From assembly GCA_934045075.1 (NCBI GenBank), contig OW203722.1, positions 14,446,796 to 14,510,795 on the forward strand: a stretch of DNA of 64,000 nt. The letters are read 5' to 3'. Position 1 is the first letter of the stretch. Every line of letters begins with the position of its first letter. The notes under the pieces were generated by a model. It did no database searches, was not told the DNA's origin, and saw nothing but the letters and a program-made list of their open reading frames with translations. Below are positions 45,055-56,024 of this stretch, one piece after another. The DNA comes from Yponomeuta sedellus (lineage: Eukaryota; Arthropoda; Insecta; Lepidoptera; Yponomeutidae). The position numbers and the translations under genes were made by a program.

Positions 45055-45321
45055 TCTACAATATTCAATTACTTTCCCCTCATATGACATAGCCGTGTGA
45101 CGCTCTGTATATAGGTCCGTTCTATACAAATTATTGTGTTTTATGTACTCTTTAACATCCGCATTACAACAACTATTATGGGACTCGTACAGCGGAGTAC
45201 ATTTTTCCAATGATTTTAAACGATCTACCCACCGAAATTGTAGAAAAAATCCTGTGTGAACCAAATAAGTGCCGACATGCCCTAAAACAACACTTCTTAA
45301 GTTAGAAAACGAGTAACTCAC
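45055..45321 (-). other. Open frame of 89 codons, possible exon, product unknown
   Basis: The minus-strand frame contains VVLGHVGTYLVHTGFFLQFR and, further on, ADVKEYIKHNNLYRTDLYTE then RHTAMSYEGKVIEYC. The residue mix looks protein-like (balanced charges, few low-complexity runs). An AG (TTAAG) at about 45299 could be an acceptor and GGGAAA|GTAATT at about 45072 a donor. I do not recognise a family. A D1 repeat begins 90 bp upstream. It could be a host exon, a transposase fragment or chance. Confidence 0.25.
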
Positions 45322-45409
45322 CTCACCTGTACAGGTTTCAGAGAAGGTTTTTTTTTGTATTTAACTAGTATTCTGTAAATGTCTTGAATAAATAATAATA
45401 ATAAAATAA

Positions 45410-45530
45410 CCGTAGTAACCTCCACCAACCCGGACTTGGCCCCCGTGGTGGAGTATGGCCTAACCTTCCTGCGATGCAGGAAGAGACCCATGCCCCAGCA
45501 GTGGGGACATACAAGGGTTGATAACGACGA
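45410..45530 (-). repeat. Dispersed repeat family D1, 5' part, inverted
   Basis: On the minus strand: ATCAACCCTTGTATGTCCCC, ACTGCTGGGGCATGGGTCTC, TTCCTGCATCGCAGGAAGGT and CCAAGTCCGGGTTGGTGGAG. The copy ends there. Confidence 0.65.
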
Positions 45531-46169
45531 ACCGTAGTAAAAAAACAAACCACTCTAAAAATATTATGGAAAAATTAAACAATAAAACATTTCTAAAGTC
45601 ATAGAAAATGTTTGTTGTAACTGAAAAGTACTCAGAAATTGCGCATTGATTAGGTGAAAATGTATTTACGTTGCTTCAACACTGCAGCGGTCACTTCAAC
45701 CAGTGAAGTGACCACTCAGACGCCACATACTGTCACCTAACCATCCAGCATATAAAGTAAACACTTAAGTTGTATTTGCATAGATTGTTATACAGGCTTA
45801 TATTTAGTTAAGCTTCTGTTTTAAACATTGTGTAGAAAAGGTCGCTCCACACAATACAGATGAACTGTCCGACCCCTAAAACGGTTTAAAAAAGACCGTG
45901 TCAACAACCAGTCGGCTTTTGTAACTGTAAAAAGCCGAACTCGAAAACCATGTGCATGAAAAAAGGTTGAAGTAATAAACGAGATAAGAAGGCACATTTA
46001 ACCCGAGCCATTAGACATTGTGTATTTATTTACGGGCTAAGCGTAACCGTTGAAATATGACCCTTAGCGTAGCACTCGTCTTTGACTACGAGCTGGCCGA
46101 GCTACGAGCACGGTTTGGCCTCCGTAGCGCAACTACGTCACGCTACATAGCGAGCAGATGTTTATTTAC
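45531..46169. other. Intergenic, small hairpin only
   Basis: GGTCACTTCA and its inverse around ACCAG at about 45690-45715. Nothing else recognised. Confidence 0.45.
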
Positions 46170-46340
46170 AGTAACTTGATGTTTTGCATTTTTTCTATGG
46201 TCCCGGGCTCAAACCCCGGCTGGGGACAAAAAAACCCCAGGTCTTGGATGTTTACATGTTTATGATATCGCTGTTTCTGGTTTCAACGACACAGGGTATC
46301 TTAGTGTGGGGCCAGAAGCAATGTATGTGCTTGTATGTAA
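46170..46340 (+). mobile_element. SINE family B, plus copy
   Basis: B-box-like CGGGCTCAAACCCCGG, then AAAAACCCCAGGTCTTGGAT, GTTTATGATATCGCTGTTTC, CACAGGGTATCTTAGTGTGG and GGCCAGAAGCAATG. The same arrangement, inverted, is at 16628-16797. The A-box side is degraded. Confidence 0.6.
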
Positions 46341-46365
46341 ATGTTATGTTTTCCCCAATATTATA

Positions 46366-46430
46366 GATATTAACCCTATGTATGTCCCTCTGCAGGAAGG
46401 TTAGGACGTACTCCACCACTCCAATATTAC
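46366..46430 (+). repeat. Dispersed repeat family D1, small fragment
   Basis: GATATTAACCCTATGTATGT, CTGCAGGAAGGTTAGGACGT, ACTCCACCAC; part of the 5' block only. Confidence 0.5.
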
Positions 46431-47624
46431 AACTTTTATAAATATTTTTAATTTTATTGATTAATATTTATTTATAAACCACTCCGAAGTGGGAAAATTG
46501 CGCGAATCAAATCAAACGGTCCCGAAAGTCTTTTGAGAAGAAATCGGGGATTTTTATTCAAATTTTCGTGTTCAACGCTTTTATACATTTGAATATTTTA
46601 AGCCGTCCGCTTATTCCTTGGCCGTTTCATAATTTTCAGGTAAAAGTACAAATTATACAAAGAGCTTATCAAAAAGTCCTCATCTACATTTCATTGTTCG
46701 ACGCTTGCGATGGAAATGAAGTGAGGACGTGGCGAGGTGGCTTAATAATTATATTCATAATGTGGGAGATTGTTGTGCGAAATTGTTTTGGCACTTAGCG
46801 CTCGTCGTCATAGCTACTCGGTAGGGCTGCTCCAGCCGCAACAATGCCAGCACCCTAATGTACCTTGGTACCTTACGTTATACTCTCACGTTTCGCTACA
46901 TCCCATTTACATAACAGACTCTAGTGTAGCTTTAAATTAACCTTCTCTTTGTAAAAAAATGGCAAAAACCTTTTGTACTCACGACGTATTTACAACGTTT
47001 TTCAAAGAAAGCGAAACCTAAAGTCATATCTTCTATTGATATCAAATCGCTTCCAAAATTTTAAACAAAAGATTTATCGCATTTATTTATTTTTCGTACA
47101 ATATAGAAACTTAACACAGTCAAGCGTATAAAATAATTACTACGCTTTTTGTTCTTTTGCTTATTTGAAGTGGTTACTTACTATTTACTTCGCTGGCTCA
47201 GCGTAGACCCAAAATAGGGCTCCTACACAAGAAGTAGCCGCTTGTCTTTGTCCTACGCGGTCGCCCACCAGCGTCTGCCTGGAGCACAGAACATAAAAAA
47301 GAGTAGAAGTCGTATGTGGGCGGTGCCCGCGTGCCTCACATTGGCAATATTGCCTATGCGTAGTCGGTGACAGTTTTGTTTACTTCAGTTGCCGTGCGCG
47401 TCTAGTAAAGAAAACAACGGTGAAAACTTTATTAAAATGCTTTGTTGTACTGTGTAAGAGAGCAAAAATTAAAGTTGGGGACCAAAATGTACCGATCATG
47501 CCATAACAGTGTGTGTGAGTGTGCGTTTGGTTTACATGTGTGGTTTGGTTACACTGGTTTTCGTACTAATGTGTCATGTCGCTACTTCTACTCTTTTTTT
47601 ATGTTCTGTGGCCTTGAGCCCAGG
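46431..47624. other. Intergenic, nothing recognised
   Basis: A GC-richer patch at 47220-47400 has no open frame with a domain. Otherwise AT-rich and featureless. Confidence 0.4.
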
Positions 47625-48365
47625 CAGGTCTAAAAACCATACATACATATACCCACGCCTGTATCCCGGAGGGGTAGACAGAGACCAAGGTCTGCAATTT
47701 GCCACGATCCTGGTAGATCTCTTTCGCTTCATTAATATGCATGAGTCGTTGCATGCACGTTGCATGAGTCGTTGCATGCACGTAAGACGGTTTCCGGTAC
47801 TTTTATCTCCCTTTATGCTAAAACGTATAAAATATATAAACGTATGTCCGTCTGGGATGTCCTTGACTGGCCTTTGACACACAAATTTCCTCGATATATT
47901 TCTTTCGGTAATCTTTCTTCCTTCATCCTCTCCATATGTCTAAGCCAATGTAACATTTCTTTCTCAATTCCAGTCACCACATCATCTTTTAGTCTTCAAA
48001 GTTCTCTAACCATCAGACCTGCCATTCAAAGTAACACCACATACTTAAGGACCTCATTTCTAGTGCATTTATATATTATATTCTTAATTCTTTTGCTACA
48101 CCCAAGTCTCGCTACCATACACAAGAGTTGGGACCAGCATTCATTATGGGAAGCCAATCTAGCTCTTTTGGAGATGTTTCGGCCACTCACGAAACATTGC
48201 GAGGCACCATTTACACAATTTGCTACTTTTACCATTGTTTCTATATAACCTTCACATATTCCGTACCTCGTAAGCTGGCTTCCCGAATACATATTTATCT
48301 TTCATTTGTTCCACCCTTTCACCTCATTGCTATCTTGCTCTCAGTCATTTCATCATCCTTTTAGA
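47625..48365 (-). pseudogene. RTE-like LINE polymerase C-terminus plus 3' tail
   Basis: Minus-strand pieces in order are SGSQLTRYGICEGYIETMVK, VNGASQCFVS, ISKRARLASHNE, then YGSETWV-stop, later KEMLHWLRHMERMKEERL and PKEIYRGNLCVKGQ. These match the post-RT connection and C-terminal region of RTE-type LINEs (Y-G-S-E-x-W, R-W-x-G-H-V-E-R-M). Several stops and frameshifts break the frame. The 3' tail (47640-47720) has the CACGCCTGTATCCCGGAGGG block that also occurs alone at 9922-10040 and 23470-23555. Strongly 5'-truncated and inactive. Confidence 0.7.
47738..47783 (+). repeat. Two perfect 23-bp tandem units
   Basis: TGCATGAGTCGTTGCATGCA then CGT, repeated twice head to tail within the LINE 3' region. 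A local duplication. Confidence 0.9.
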
Positions 48366-48455
48366 AGACCATTCCACTTGTCTTACTCACTTAGTTCATT
48401 CCACTTCTTTTAAATGCCTCATTCATTACTGTTACTTGGGTCTTTATTTAATTTA

Positions 48456-48540
48456 ATAAGTGAGCCAACGGCATTCTTTTAATTGCTTAATTAGAATTTA
48501 AGCAAAAGAGTTTTATGAGAAGACCGTTGGCTTACTAATA
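48456..48540. repeat. Imperfect fold-back repeat
   Basis: AATAAGTGAGCCAACGGCAT is inverted as ACCGTTGGCTTACTAAT at the other end, with an inner TTGCTTAA/TTAAGCAA stem. Probably a small MITE relic. Confidence 0.55.
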
Positions 48541-50025
48541 CAATGCATTCGTCTTTAGTTCCAGTGAATACTTATAGTAATTAAACATATATTTAACATA
48601 ATACAAATAAGTCTAACTTCTAAACATATTACTTCTTGACTAAAGAACAGAAATCAGAAATCCGTTTGACTTTGAGCCTCAAGTTTCTCCACCATAAGTC
48701 TCAAAATGAAGATTTTATCCACACATCCCATTCCCTATCTTACAGCCGCTTAAACATCCCATATCTTTTCTTCAGTCTCTTTCAATTTAATCAAATTCTT
48801 TGCATACAGTTTGACGATAATCTGAGAACACTAAATACCGTGATAGGCAGTTCCCCTGCTAGGACACTTTGCCTTCATGGAGCGGCACGATGATGGCCAT
48901 ACACCATAAGAGGCGTTGAAGAAGATAGCGAAAACGAGAAATAAGTTCAAGCATCGAGCTTGGATAAATTATAATGACGCTTAAGAATAACAAATCCCGA
49001 GTAAAGATAAAATGTGGAAACATAGTGGTGAGAGGAATATTTGAATTGGTTAATTATCGATATTAAAGAAACTGTTTTCCAGTTATTATTTTTAAAATAA
49101 TAATGAGTGCCATTAATAATCATGAAATAGGTATCTCGTTGCTATTACCACCATGTGTAGGTACTGTTCTAACAGATTGTTACTCAATCGATCAACCCGT
49201 ATTCGTCCACTGTTGGCCTTCCCCAAGCACGCCATTCCATTCTATCCTATACCATCCTCGTCCAGCCGCTGCCACCAGTCTACCTTACAACATTTTAGTA
49301 AATTTAAGAAACAATTTATATGCAAGTACAGGTGTCATACGCTCAGTAAATATCACGTTCATCATTAAGACTCGGCTGTTTCCTGCATTTCGTTATGCAA
49401 ATGAATATTAGGATTACGAGGAGGTGTCTTCACAAATTGGGAGTCCCTGAGACGCGCGCGGCAAACAGACTGTACGAAAACTTTTGGGAGTCTACGAAGC
49501 AACTTTTTGCCGAGCGTATAAGCTATTAAATAACCTAACTCTTTGAGGTGGAAATTCTCAAATGTAGCTGCAAGATTTTAAAGCTATGCACGTTTTATAC
49601 AACTGCGTACTTGTATACCAGCATAAACAACATGCTGGCAAAGCGCTCGAAAATTGATAGGTTTACGTTTTACATCCACATAAGGGAAGAAGACGCGGGC
49701 GGGCTACACGGGGGATAACAAGGTTTCAGCCGTTACTAGCAACACGTGTGTTGACTGCGTTGTGCCTAATGGAGGGGTCGGCCGCCCGTCGTGCCGTGTT
49801 CGCTTACACCGCCGCCAAAAAGAGAACATGGCTTACGGGCTGCCACAACATGCACGCACTATGCATATTAAAGCTTGCCAACATCGCTTATGTTATCTAA
49901 CTCAATTATTACCTCTGGAAATTTAAGTATAGAAACATTTTCAAAGCCATAGGACAGTTTCTGAATTGAGAATTTCGCTAATTAAATACTTAACTATATC
50001 TTTGAATTTCTCAGTAAAGAGCAAC
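48541..50025. other. Intergenic, nothing recognised
   Basis: Overlapping frames at 49103-49411 show no domain. No repeats identified. Confidence 0.4.
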
Positions 50026-50756
50026 AATCCGCTATTTGACTCTCTTTTCAAGTAAGTCATAAATGGTAAATAACTCTTCCATTAGACCAAAAAATATTTT
50101 AGTATATTTTTTCAGGACCTAAAAGCAACATAAAAATATATTTTAAAACTTTATTTTCCTAAACCGCCAAAAACGCGGTCAGCTATTTTTGTCTATATTT
50201 TGATGTCCAAAAAATTGTAAACATAGTTTGACATTCATTTTCTGTTAGTGATCTCTGAGCATAGTGAAATAACAACAACGCAACCATGATTTCATCAAAT
50301 TTACATCCAAAATATACCAATTATCATTTTGCATTGACCGAGAATGAAAAAACACGTCAATAACCCCCGGGAAGTTGTGGATTCGTGTACCCAGTGAAAT
50401 TAACATTTGAAAAACTTGGCTCAAACTTGCCAAAAGAGACCCCGACTCTTGATCAATTGAAACTCGGGTGTATTTATGTGAAGATCACTTTGATGTAAGT
50501 CCTATAATAATCAATGTCCGCTGGCTCTGGCTGAAAGATGTTTGTTTACATACTTTAGATGGTTTCAAGATGGCGAATAGCGTTATCGCTGTTTCAAATT
50601 AAACGAGGAAAAATTTTTTTTACTTTGCAAATTTTGCAGCCATCCTGCATACTTACTTAGCAAATATATTTTATTTAGATTTCGGTTTCTTACGTTAAGT
50701 ACTATAGGAAATATTCATTTATCGCGTCAAATTTGATACGTGTCAAATAGCGGATT
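50026..50756. mobile_element. Possible DNA-element remnant with 15-bp inverted termini
   Basis: AATCCGCTATTTGAC at 50026-50040 is exactly inverted at 50742-50756. Inside lies a THAP-like coding remnant (50371-50505). THAP domains are the DNA-binding part of P-element-type transposases but also occur in host proteins. No 8-bp target duplication was found, so the element call is tentative. Confidence 0.35.
50371..50505 (+). pseudogene. THAP zinc-finger domain remnant
   Basis: The plus-strand frame reads KLWIRVPSEINI-stop-KTWLKLAKRDPDS-stop, then SIETRVYLCEDHFDV. The second half, W-x-x-x-A-x-R-D-P.. followed by Y-x-C-E-D-H-F-D, matches the C-x-x-H-F end of the C2CH THAP finger as found in many lepidopteran THAP proteins. 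Two in-frame stops make it non-functional. The N-terminal C-x-C half was not found. Confidence 0.45.
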
Positions 50757-50839
50757 CAGAAACCGCACTTTCTACGCCAGTTAATTTACTTTTGCAAATT
50801 ACCTTGAAATTAACGATGTTAAAATGAGATTAACTCAGA

Positions 50840-51000
50840 GAATAACACAGAAACTGTGACTTAATGAACGTTACACGTTAAATCTCTAACATTTTGGAAA
50901 AAAATGAAAAAATCTCCAAATTTTGCATTTTCAAAGTCTTCCTGCTTTGGACTGGTTTTAATTCCAGACATCATTGTAATCAAAATAATATTTCGCACTC
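50840..51000 (+). repeat. Dispersed repeat family D4
   Basis: CACAGAAACTGTGACTTAAT, GAACGTTACACG, a GAAAAAAATG tract and GGTTTTAATTCCAGACATCA match 6655-6880 in order. Confidence 0.55.
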
Positions 51001-52065
51001 AATAATAGCACGAAGTATGCTTTACACATTGAACAGCGTTTCTGGCAAACTTATTTTTATACTCGTATACTCAGTGATCTTAGCGCCCGATGTCGCTCGG
51101 GCTATGAACACAGAGGATTAAACATAAATATCTGCTTCTTAGTATAGTTTTAGAAGTTTCCTTTTATAAAACCCGACAAATAACTGACAAAATTACTTTC
51201 ATTTCAAATAAACGCATTGACAGACTTTTGTTTTGTCAAATTAACTAATAGTTGAAAAAGTGTTTGCTCTTACGTGTCTACCGAATACTCATCCCAGGGT
51301 TTTTGATCAAGTTATCTGCTGGGAATTATAAATGTAGATCTGCCATAAATAGTCTTTGGTTGTATCGCCGTCAAGAGCTGGACGCGGGTCGCGGTCGGGT
51401 GCGCGCCTGGATCAATCGGAAGTATTCGGAAAGCCCTACAGACTCGGCCTATACTTTTCGACGCAAATTTCCGCTTGTGGAAAGCACAATTTCCTGCAAA
51501 TGGTTAGAAGTACGTGACCTATGTTAATGATCACCTCCCTCCGACTGAGAATTACCGCCTACAAGTGTCTGTATTAAGAAACTATACATACGCACAATAC
51601 TACACAACAATTTATCAGCGTATAATTCCAATATTAGCTTAGGCGTGCTTAGTAGTAAGCAGGTATTTTTACAACTCGTTACACATGTTTTATTTATTAT
51701 AAAAATGGCAAGAGCCAAAAATTATGAAAAAAGGAGTGAGTAAGACATCATAAAGAGATAGATAGAAAAAATGGTGTATTCTTATGACCACACAACAGAA
51801 GCGAAAACTTATTAGGTTTAGATGATGACTGGAGCCTAGTATACCCGAGTCTGAGTATACCCCAGTATACAGTCATCTACGCAAGTGTGAATATTTAGGT
51901 ACGCAAAGAAAGTAAAGTGCGCCTAAAGTAGTTCAAAAACCACCCTATGTTACGGAACAAGACATTTAAAATTTCGTATTTGGACAGTATACTTTACCAC
52001 ACAATGTAAAGAATCGCAAAGTGCGTAAATGTGACAGAAAATTTTCAAGTGATATTGAAGCCTTT
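51001..52065. other. Intergenic, nothing recognised
   Basis: The open frame at 51252-51527 has no domain. CCTAGTATACCCGAGTCTGA with a following CAGTATAC near 51836-51870 forms a minor local repeat. Confidence 0.4.
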
Positions 52066-52165
52066 GATATCAACCCTTTGTATGTCCCTACTGCTGGGGC
52101 ATGCATCGCAGGAAGATTTGGCCATACTCCACCTGGGAGGGCAAGTCCGGGTTGGTGGAATAGAC
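52066..52165 (+). repeat. Dispersed repeat family D1, 5' block
   Basis: GATATCAACCCTTTGTATGT, CCCTACTGCTGGGGCATGCA and GGCAAGTCCGGGTTGGTGGA, with an internal deletion of the GGGTCTCTTCC segment. Confidence 0.6.
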
Positions 52166-53149
52166 AAGTCTGATTTGAGTCTGCATGCTGTATGCAGTGT
52201 GGTACTGTACCAGATGCATTTCCAATATCCAACACATTTCGTGAAACGTAGAATGCGGTTCCGACATCATCACACCTGCTCTATTATGCGAATAACACGA
52301 CTGCATTTGGCAGTGGGTACTGAAAACGTGCATATGCGGAGAGTGGAACAATATAAGAAGTACTACTCAATAGCAAGCACATGAATCATCTTTTAAGGAG
52401 AGTTAATTTGAAAGTTTTTGAAGATATTTATTTGACTCGCCGGGACTATAACTGTTGGTTTTTATAGTAAGTTAATGCCTATGGATGCTAACTTTCAGCG
52501 TTCTTACAGCACGAAAGCGTGATAATTTAAGTTAAGCATTACGAGAGGGTTCATTGAGAAGAAATGTTGAATATATAACAATACTAGATACACTATCTAA
52601 GAAATCAGTTTCCTTAGCATATCGCGGTTGAGAAATTCTTCTCTACTTAAAAATGACAATTTCTCCGAAATGTCTCGACACTAACACGGCGACCGCGACT
52701 GAGATGGATTCGACCGAGACTTGTCTATAACTGATAACATGGCGGCATTGCCCAAAATGATTTCGGCAAAGTTTGACACTACTTTTGTCATATGAGAGCG
52801 AGACTTGTCTCGTAACCACACGCATCGAGAGCATAGATTTGACAGGAAAAATAAAAATTTTGTTAATCTTTTTTTTGGTTTAGCTGTATTACGTAGCCTC
52901 GGTTGTGTCCCATAAAAAAACCGTATTATCATTTCTCTTTGATTTTAGATTCTTAATTTTACCATACTTCGTCCAAAGAACTATCTATCAGAAACATTTT
53001 TTACAGTTTTGTTAGATAAAAAAACAACACTTTTATTCAATTGCCATATTAAATAAAACTACTTTTAAATGAAATGAAAAATTAAATTCATTTACCGTAC
53101 ACGTCGCCGTATTTAATATATAACTTCCACATAAAACAATCCTTTGCCC
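52166..53149. other. Intergenic, nothing recognised
   Basis: CCGAGACTTGTC-type words occur near 52709 and 52798 (ATCTCAGTCGCGGTCG side inverted). No exon recognised. Confidence 0.35.
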
Positions 53150-53316
53150 TGGTTTCAAATTGGGATACCCCGCGCTATGGAAACCAGGCAGGGACATCAC
53201 AAACACGCAGATTGAGGCCATTTTTTATATACGGCAGCCCCTAGTGGGAATCGAACACTACCTCGCCGGCATGGTAATCAGACGAGCGTGATAGCACTAG
53301 ACCAACTAGAAGTCAA
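53150..53316 (-). mobile_element. tRNA-like SINE, family B-like
   Basis: On the minus strand: TCTAGTGCTATCACGCTCGT, CTGATTACCATGCCGGCGAG, GTTCGATTCCCACTAGGGG (B-box), then CAATCTGCGTGTTTGTGATG, TCCCTGCCTGGTTTCC and GGGGTATCCC. The head/body order equals that of the other B-type copies. Confidence 0.55.
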
Positions 53317-54039
53317 AATATGTGTTATCTTAGGCATGCCCCAATCCACATGTAAGTTGGTACATTTTGCATTTTTTGAAAGTGAAACGGAGTAGGTATT
53401 TTCAAATCTATTGCATAATTTTAGTTTTTGATATATTGTAGGTAAGAATTAGATATTAAGAAGAAATTAAATACTATTTAAAGAAACGGAAAATACAGAT
53501 ATTTCGGTTGTATATTAACGAATATTGGGGCACTTACCAATTACTTTTCTTTTCGTTTTATTTTCCATTTTTCTGTTTTAGATTTAACATTGTCAGAGTA
53601 GTTGGAACAAATTTATCTAAAAATAAGTTTGCCTTTTGGGTTTATTTGGTACTATAGAATGTATTGACATATATTATTTTTTGGGTGCGTGCAGATATTT
53701 TAATGAAGCTGTCACCATACAATTATTATTCAATTATTCACCATTGAATTATTCAATTCTAGTCTGTGTGAGGCGATGTGCATGGGCGTTGTGTCAATTG
53801 TTATTTTATAACGCATATGCTTTGATTATATTTACTAGTGAATGTGCCGTGTGAAAGTGTATTTTGTAGAAAAACATGTTTTTTGAATGTTAACACTAAT
53901 GTATGCTAATTTTATACAGCAAGCTATAAATTTTCTTTACGCTTGACAAATAATAATAAAGAGCAGCCCTAAGTCTTTCTGCTGCATTCACTTTAGGGCA
54001 TGCAGACGGGCGGCGACCGCGGCCACCACAACACGTCGC
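53317..54039. other. AT-rich flank then sharp GC rise
   Basis: Featureless to about 53990, where composition becomes GC-rich (GGGCGGCGACCGCGGCCACC) at the start of the candidate exon region. Confidence 0.4.
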
Positions 54040-54384
54040 GTGTCTGCGTGCCGGGTTGGCCCACGTCGTGGCGTGTTGGTGGTCTGGCATGCACTCGACA
54101 TGCGGACACTGCACAGCGATCCCGCTCTAACTTACCGGAGAAAATTGAGACAGCACCTTACGTCGACTCTGAGTATCACTATCAATTGGGTTCGCTACGT
54201 AGACATTTACAACCTCGACTGCGTCCGGCGGCCCGCCAAATTGATTGTATTCGCGGCGATATGTTTATCGTACGCGGTCTATTGTTGCCTCGCGTCTTTT
54301 GTATTTAGAAAATATGTAGAACGGCGCGGGGTAATAGAAAAACGGACTTTCAGAAAAATATATTTTTTCATGGATCCCACCTAA
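54040..54384 (+). CDS. Candidate exon with one membrane helix, product unknown
   Basis: Open for 114 codons. The most likely internal start is the Met of MRTLHSDPALTYRRKL at 54100. A positively charged segment is followed by INWVRYVDIYNLDCVRRPAK, then a hydrophobic stretch LIVFAAICLSYAVYCCLASF and a basic tail (VFRKYVERR). This is the layout of a single-pass membrane protein or the first helix of a multi-pass one. Codon choice is GC-richer than the neighbours, and a possible donor is GGG|GTAATA near 54333. I do not recognise the family. Part of the helix-coding sequence (about 54234-54271) resembles the start of the 943-bp repeat at 55081 and 60900. Confidence 0.35.
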   Translation: MSACRVGPRRGVLVVWHALDMRTLHSDPALTYRRKLRQHLTSTLSITINWVRYVDIYNLDCVRRPAKLIVFAAICLSYAVYCCLASFVFRKYVERRGVIEKRTFRKIYFFMDPT

Positions 54385-55080
54385 ACTAATAAACTAAATA
54401 TACTCGTACCTGAATAGAATATAACGTGTTCTGAATTAAGTTATCTATAGAATTATCATGGAAAAAATAGATATAAAAAATATATGTACATATGGGCGAT
54501 TTTCCTTTTTAAAGTCGGTTAAACATGGGCGCTGTGTGCTAAGATCGATTTATATAAATTAACATATGGGTATCTATATTCCATAGGTACTCTAGTACAA
54601 TTTAGACCCCATTCTTTAGGTAACATAAGCAAAATCAATAATAATTTCTAACAACCCGTGATGCTTACGTTCTCTGTGAAACAGAAAATGATATTGGTCG
54701 CTATGTCGAATTTTTCCTCGTAGTAAAACTTGTTTGTCTTGTCGAGTTGAACGGTTTATTTTCAAATGGGAATAACGAGAAATTAGTCACACCCAATACA
54801 ATGAGCATTAGACAATGAGCGGGCTCGCACTTATTCATTATTGTCCCAATTTTCCGAGAACTAGATTCAATCCGATTGAGTTGCCTTCTGCGTTCACTAC
54901 TACCAGGAAGAAATAATCAGTAAGCAATATTTATTTTATCTACCTATATGGTAATTAAGTCCAAACACTCTGAGAGTAGCCTGTGCCCTGCAGTGAGACG
55001 TAAGCTACATAAAAATCAAATTTTAAGTTTCTGCAGTAGCCGTCGTGTCAGTGCCTAGTAAAGCCCGGCTTTCATCAAGT
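54385..55080. other. Intergenic with SINE family A 3' fragment
   Basis: 54962-55012 reads CTCTGAGAGTAGCCTGTGCC then CTGCAGTGAGACGTAAGCTA, the 3' end of family A. Otherwise no feature. Base 55080 is the last base before the long direct repeat. Confidence 0.5.
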
Positions 55081-56024
55081 GGCTGGCCAAATTGATTGTG
55101 TTTGCGGCGGTATGTTCATTGGGACCTGGGACATCTTTTGGCCTCCGGTTCATCGGGGACAGAGCGTTTGGGACTGTGCTTAGGCAAAGTTGGCATGCAT
55201 TGAATGTGCTAAGTGTACCCTATGTATATGTATAGGGAGGCTATTACAGAACGGCATAGCTCCTACGTAAAACAGAGAGCCATCGACATGGCCGAATAAA
55301 CAGGATCCAATGATTCTTGGGCGCGCTTACAAAAGTCATCATCTTGCGATGGCTCAGTATGAAGTGCTTGTACAGAACAGACGTAAGATCGAGCTGTGTG
55401 GCATCATACAGTTGAAATGATTATCTTTGAGCTATTCAGGATATGAGACGTAACGAGCGCCGATCCGGACTACCCTTTTCTCCATGAGTATTTTACTTTA
55501 AAAATATGCAATTTATTTTGTTTTTAAGGAGTCAAGTAATTTGTAGGTCATGTCCGTAGTTTAAGTGGCCAAGACGAATGCAGGAGTTTATCGGAGCATT
55601 GAATAATGTAGCACATAGATGGGACGTCTTGACCGTTTACAAAGCTGGCTGCAGGAGGATTTATGCAGAAGCAGCGACGTGGCACTGTCGCCCGACGGCG
55701 CGGTGCCCGCAATAGCTTTGATTAACGTCTAGGACTCGAAGCGATAGCCACAAAGCATTTACCACAGAGTTTCAACTGTTCCAGGCTGTTTTATGCGACA
55801 ATTTATTTATTTATTTAAAAAAAATTAGGTATTCTTCTGAAATTTTTAAACAATGTTCGCATTGACCCGTTGTATTAGTTTAAACAGTGGACAAACTGTG
55901 AAAGTAGAGGAGGTTTATGATTTTTGCGCGTAATCTCGTATACGGAAATATATTTATCTTGACTTAAATCGCCTAGAGCTTCGATTCATTTACGCTCATA
56001 TCCTTAAAAATGTCTGTCCAGTGA
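55081..56024. repeat. Long direct repeat, left copy (944 bp) flanking the LINE
   Basis: Begins GGCTGGCCAAATTGATTGTG and ends TCTGTCCAGTG, directly against the LINE poly-A end. It matches 60900-61841 with three substitutions (near 55302, 55465, 55508) and two one-base T indels (near 55815 and 55980). It carries no long open frame. The first about 55 codons after the start read AKLIVFAAVCSLGPGTSFGL, echoing the candidate exon at 54040-54384. Best explained as one half of a target-site duplication made by the LINE. A segmental duplication or assembly effect is possible. Confidence 0.9.

Noticed and set aside
47509..48292. Plus-strand and mixed coding regions up to 162 codons
   Set aside because: The region reads as a decayed RTE-like polymerase and its tail on the minus strand; these frames are by-products.
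51252..51527. 91-codon gene
   Set aside because: No domain or splice support seen.
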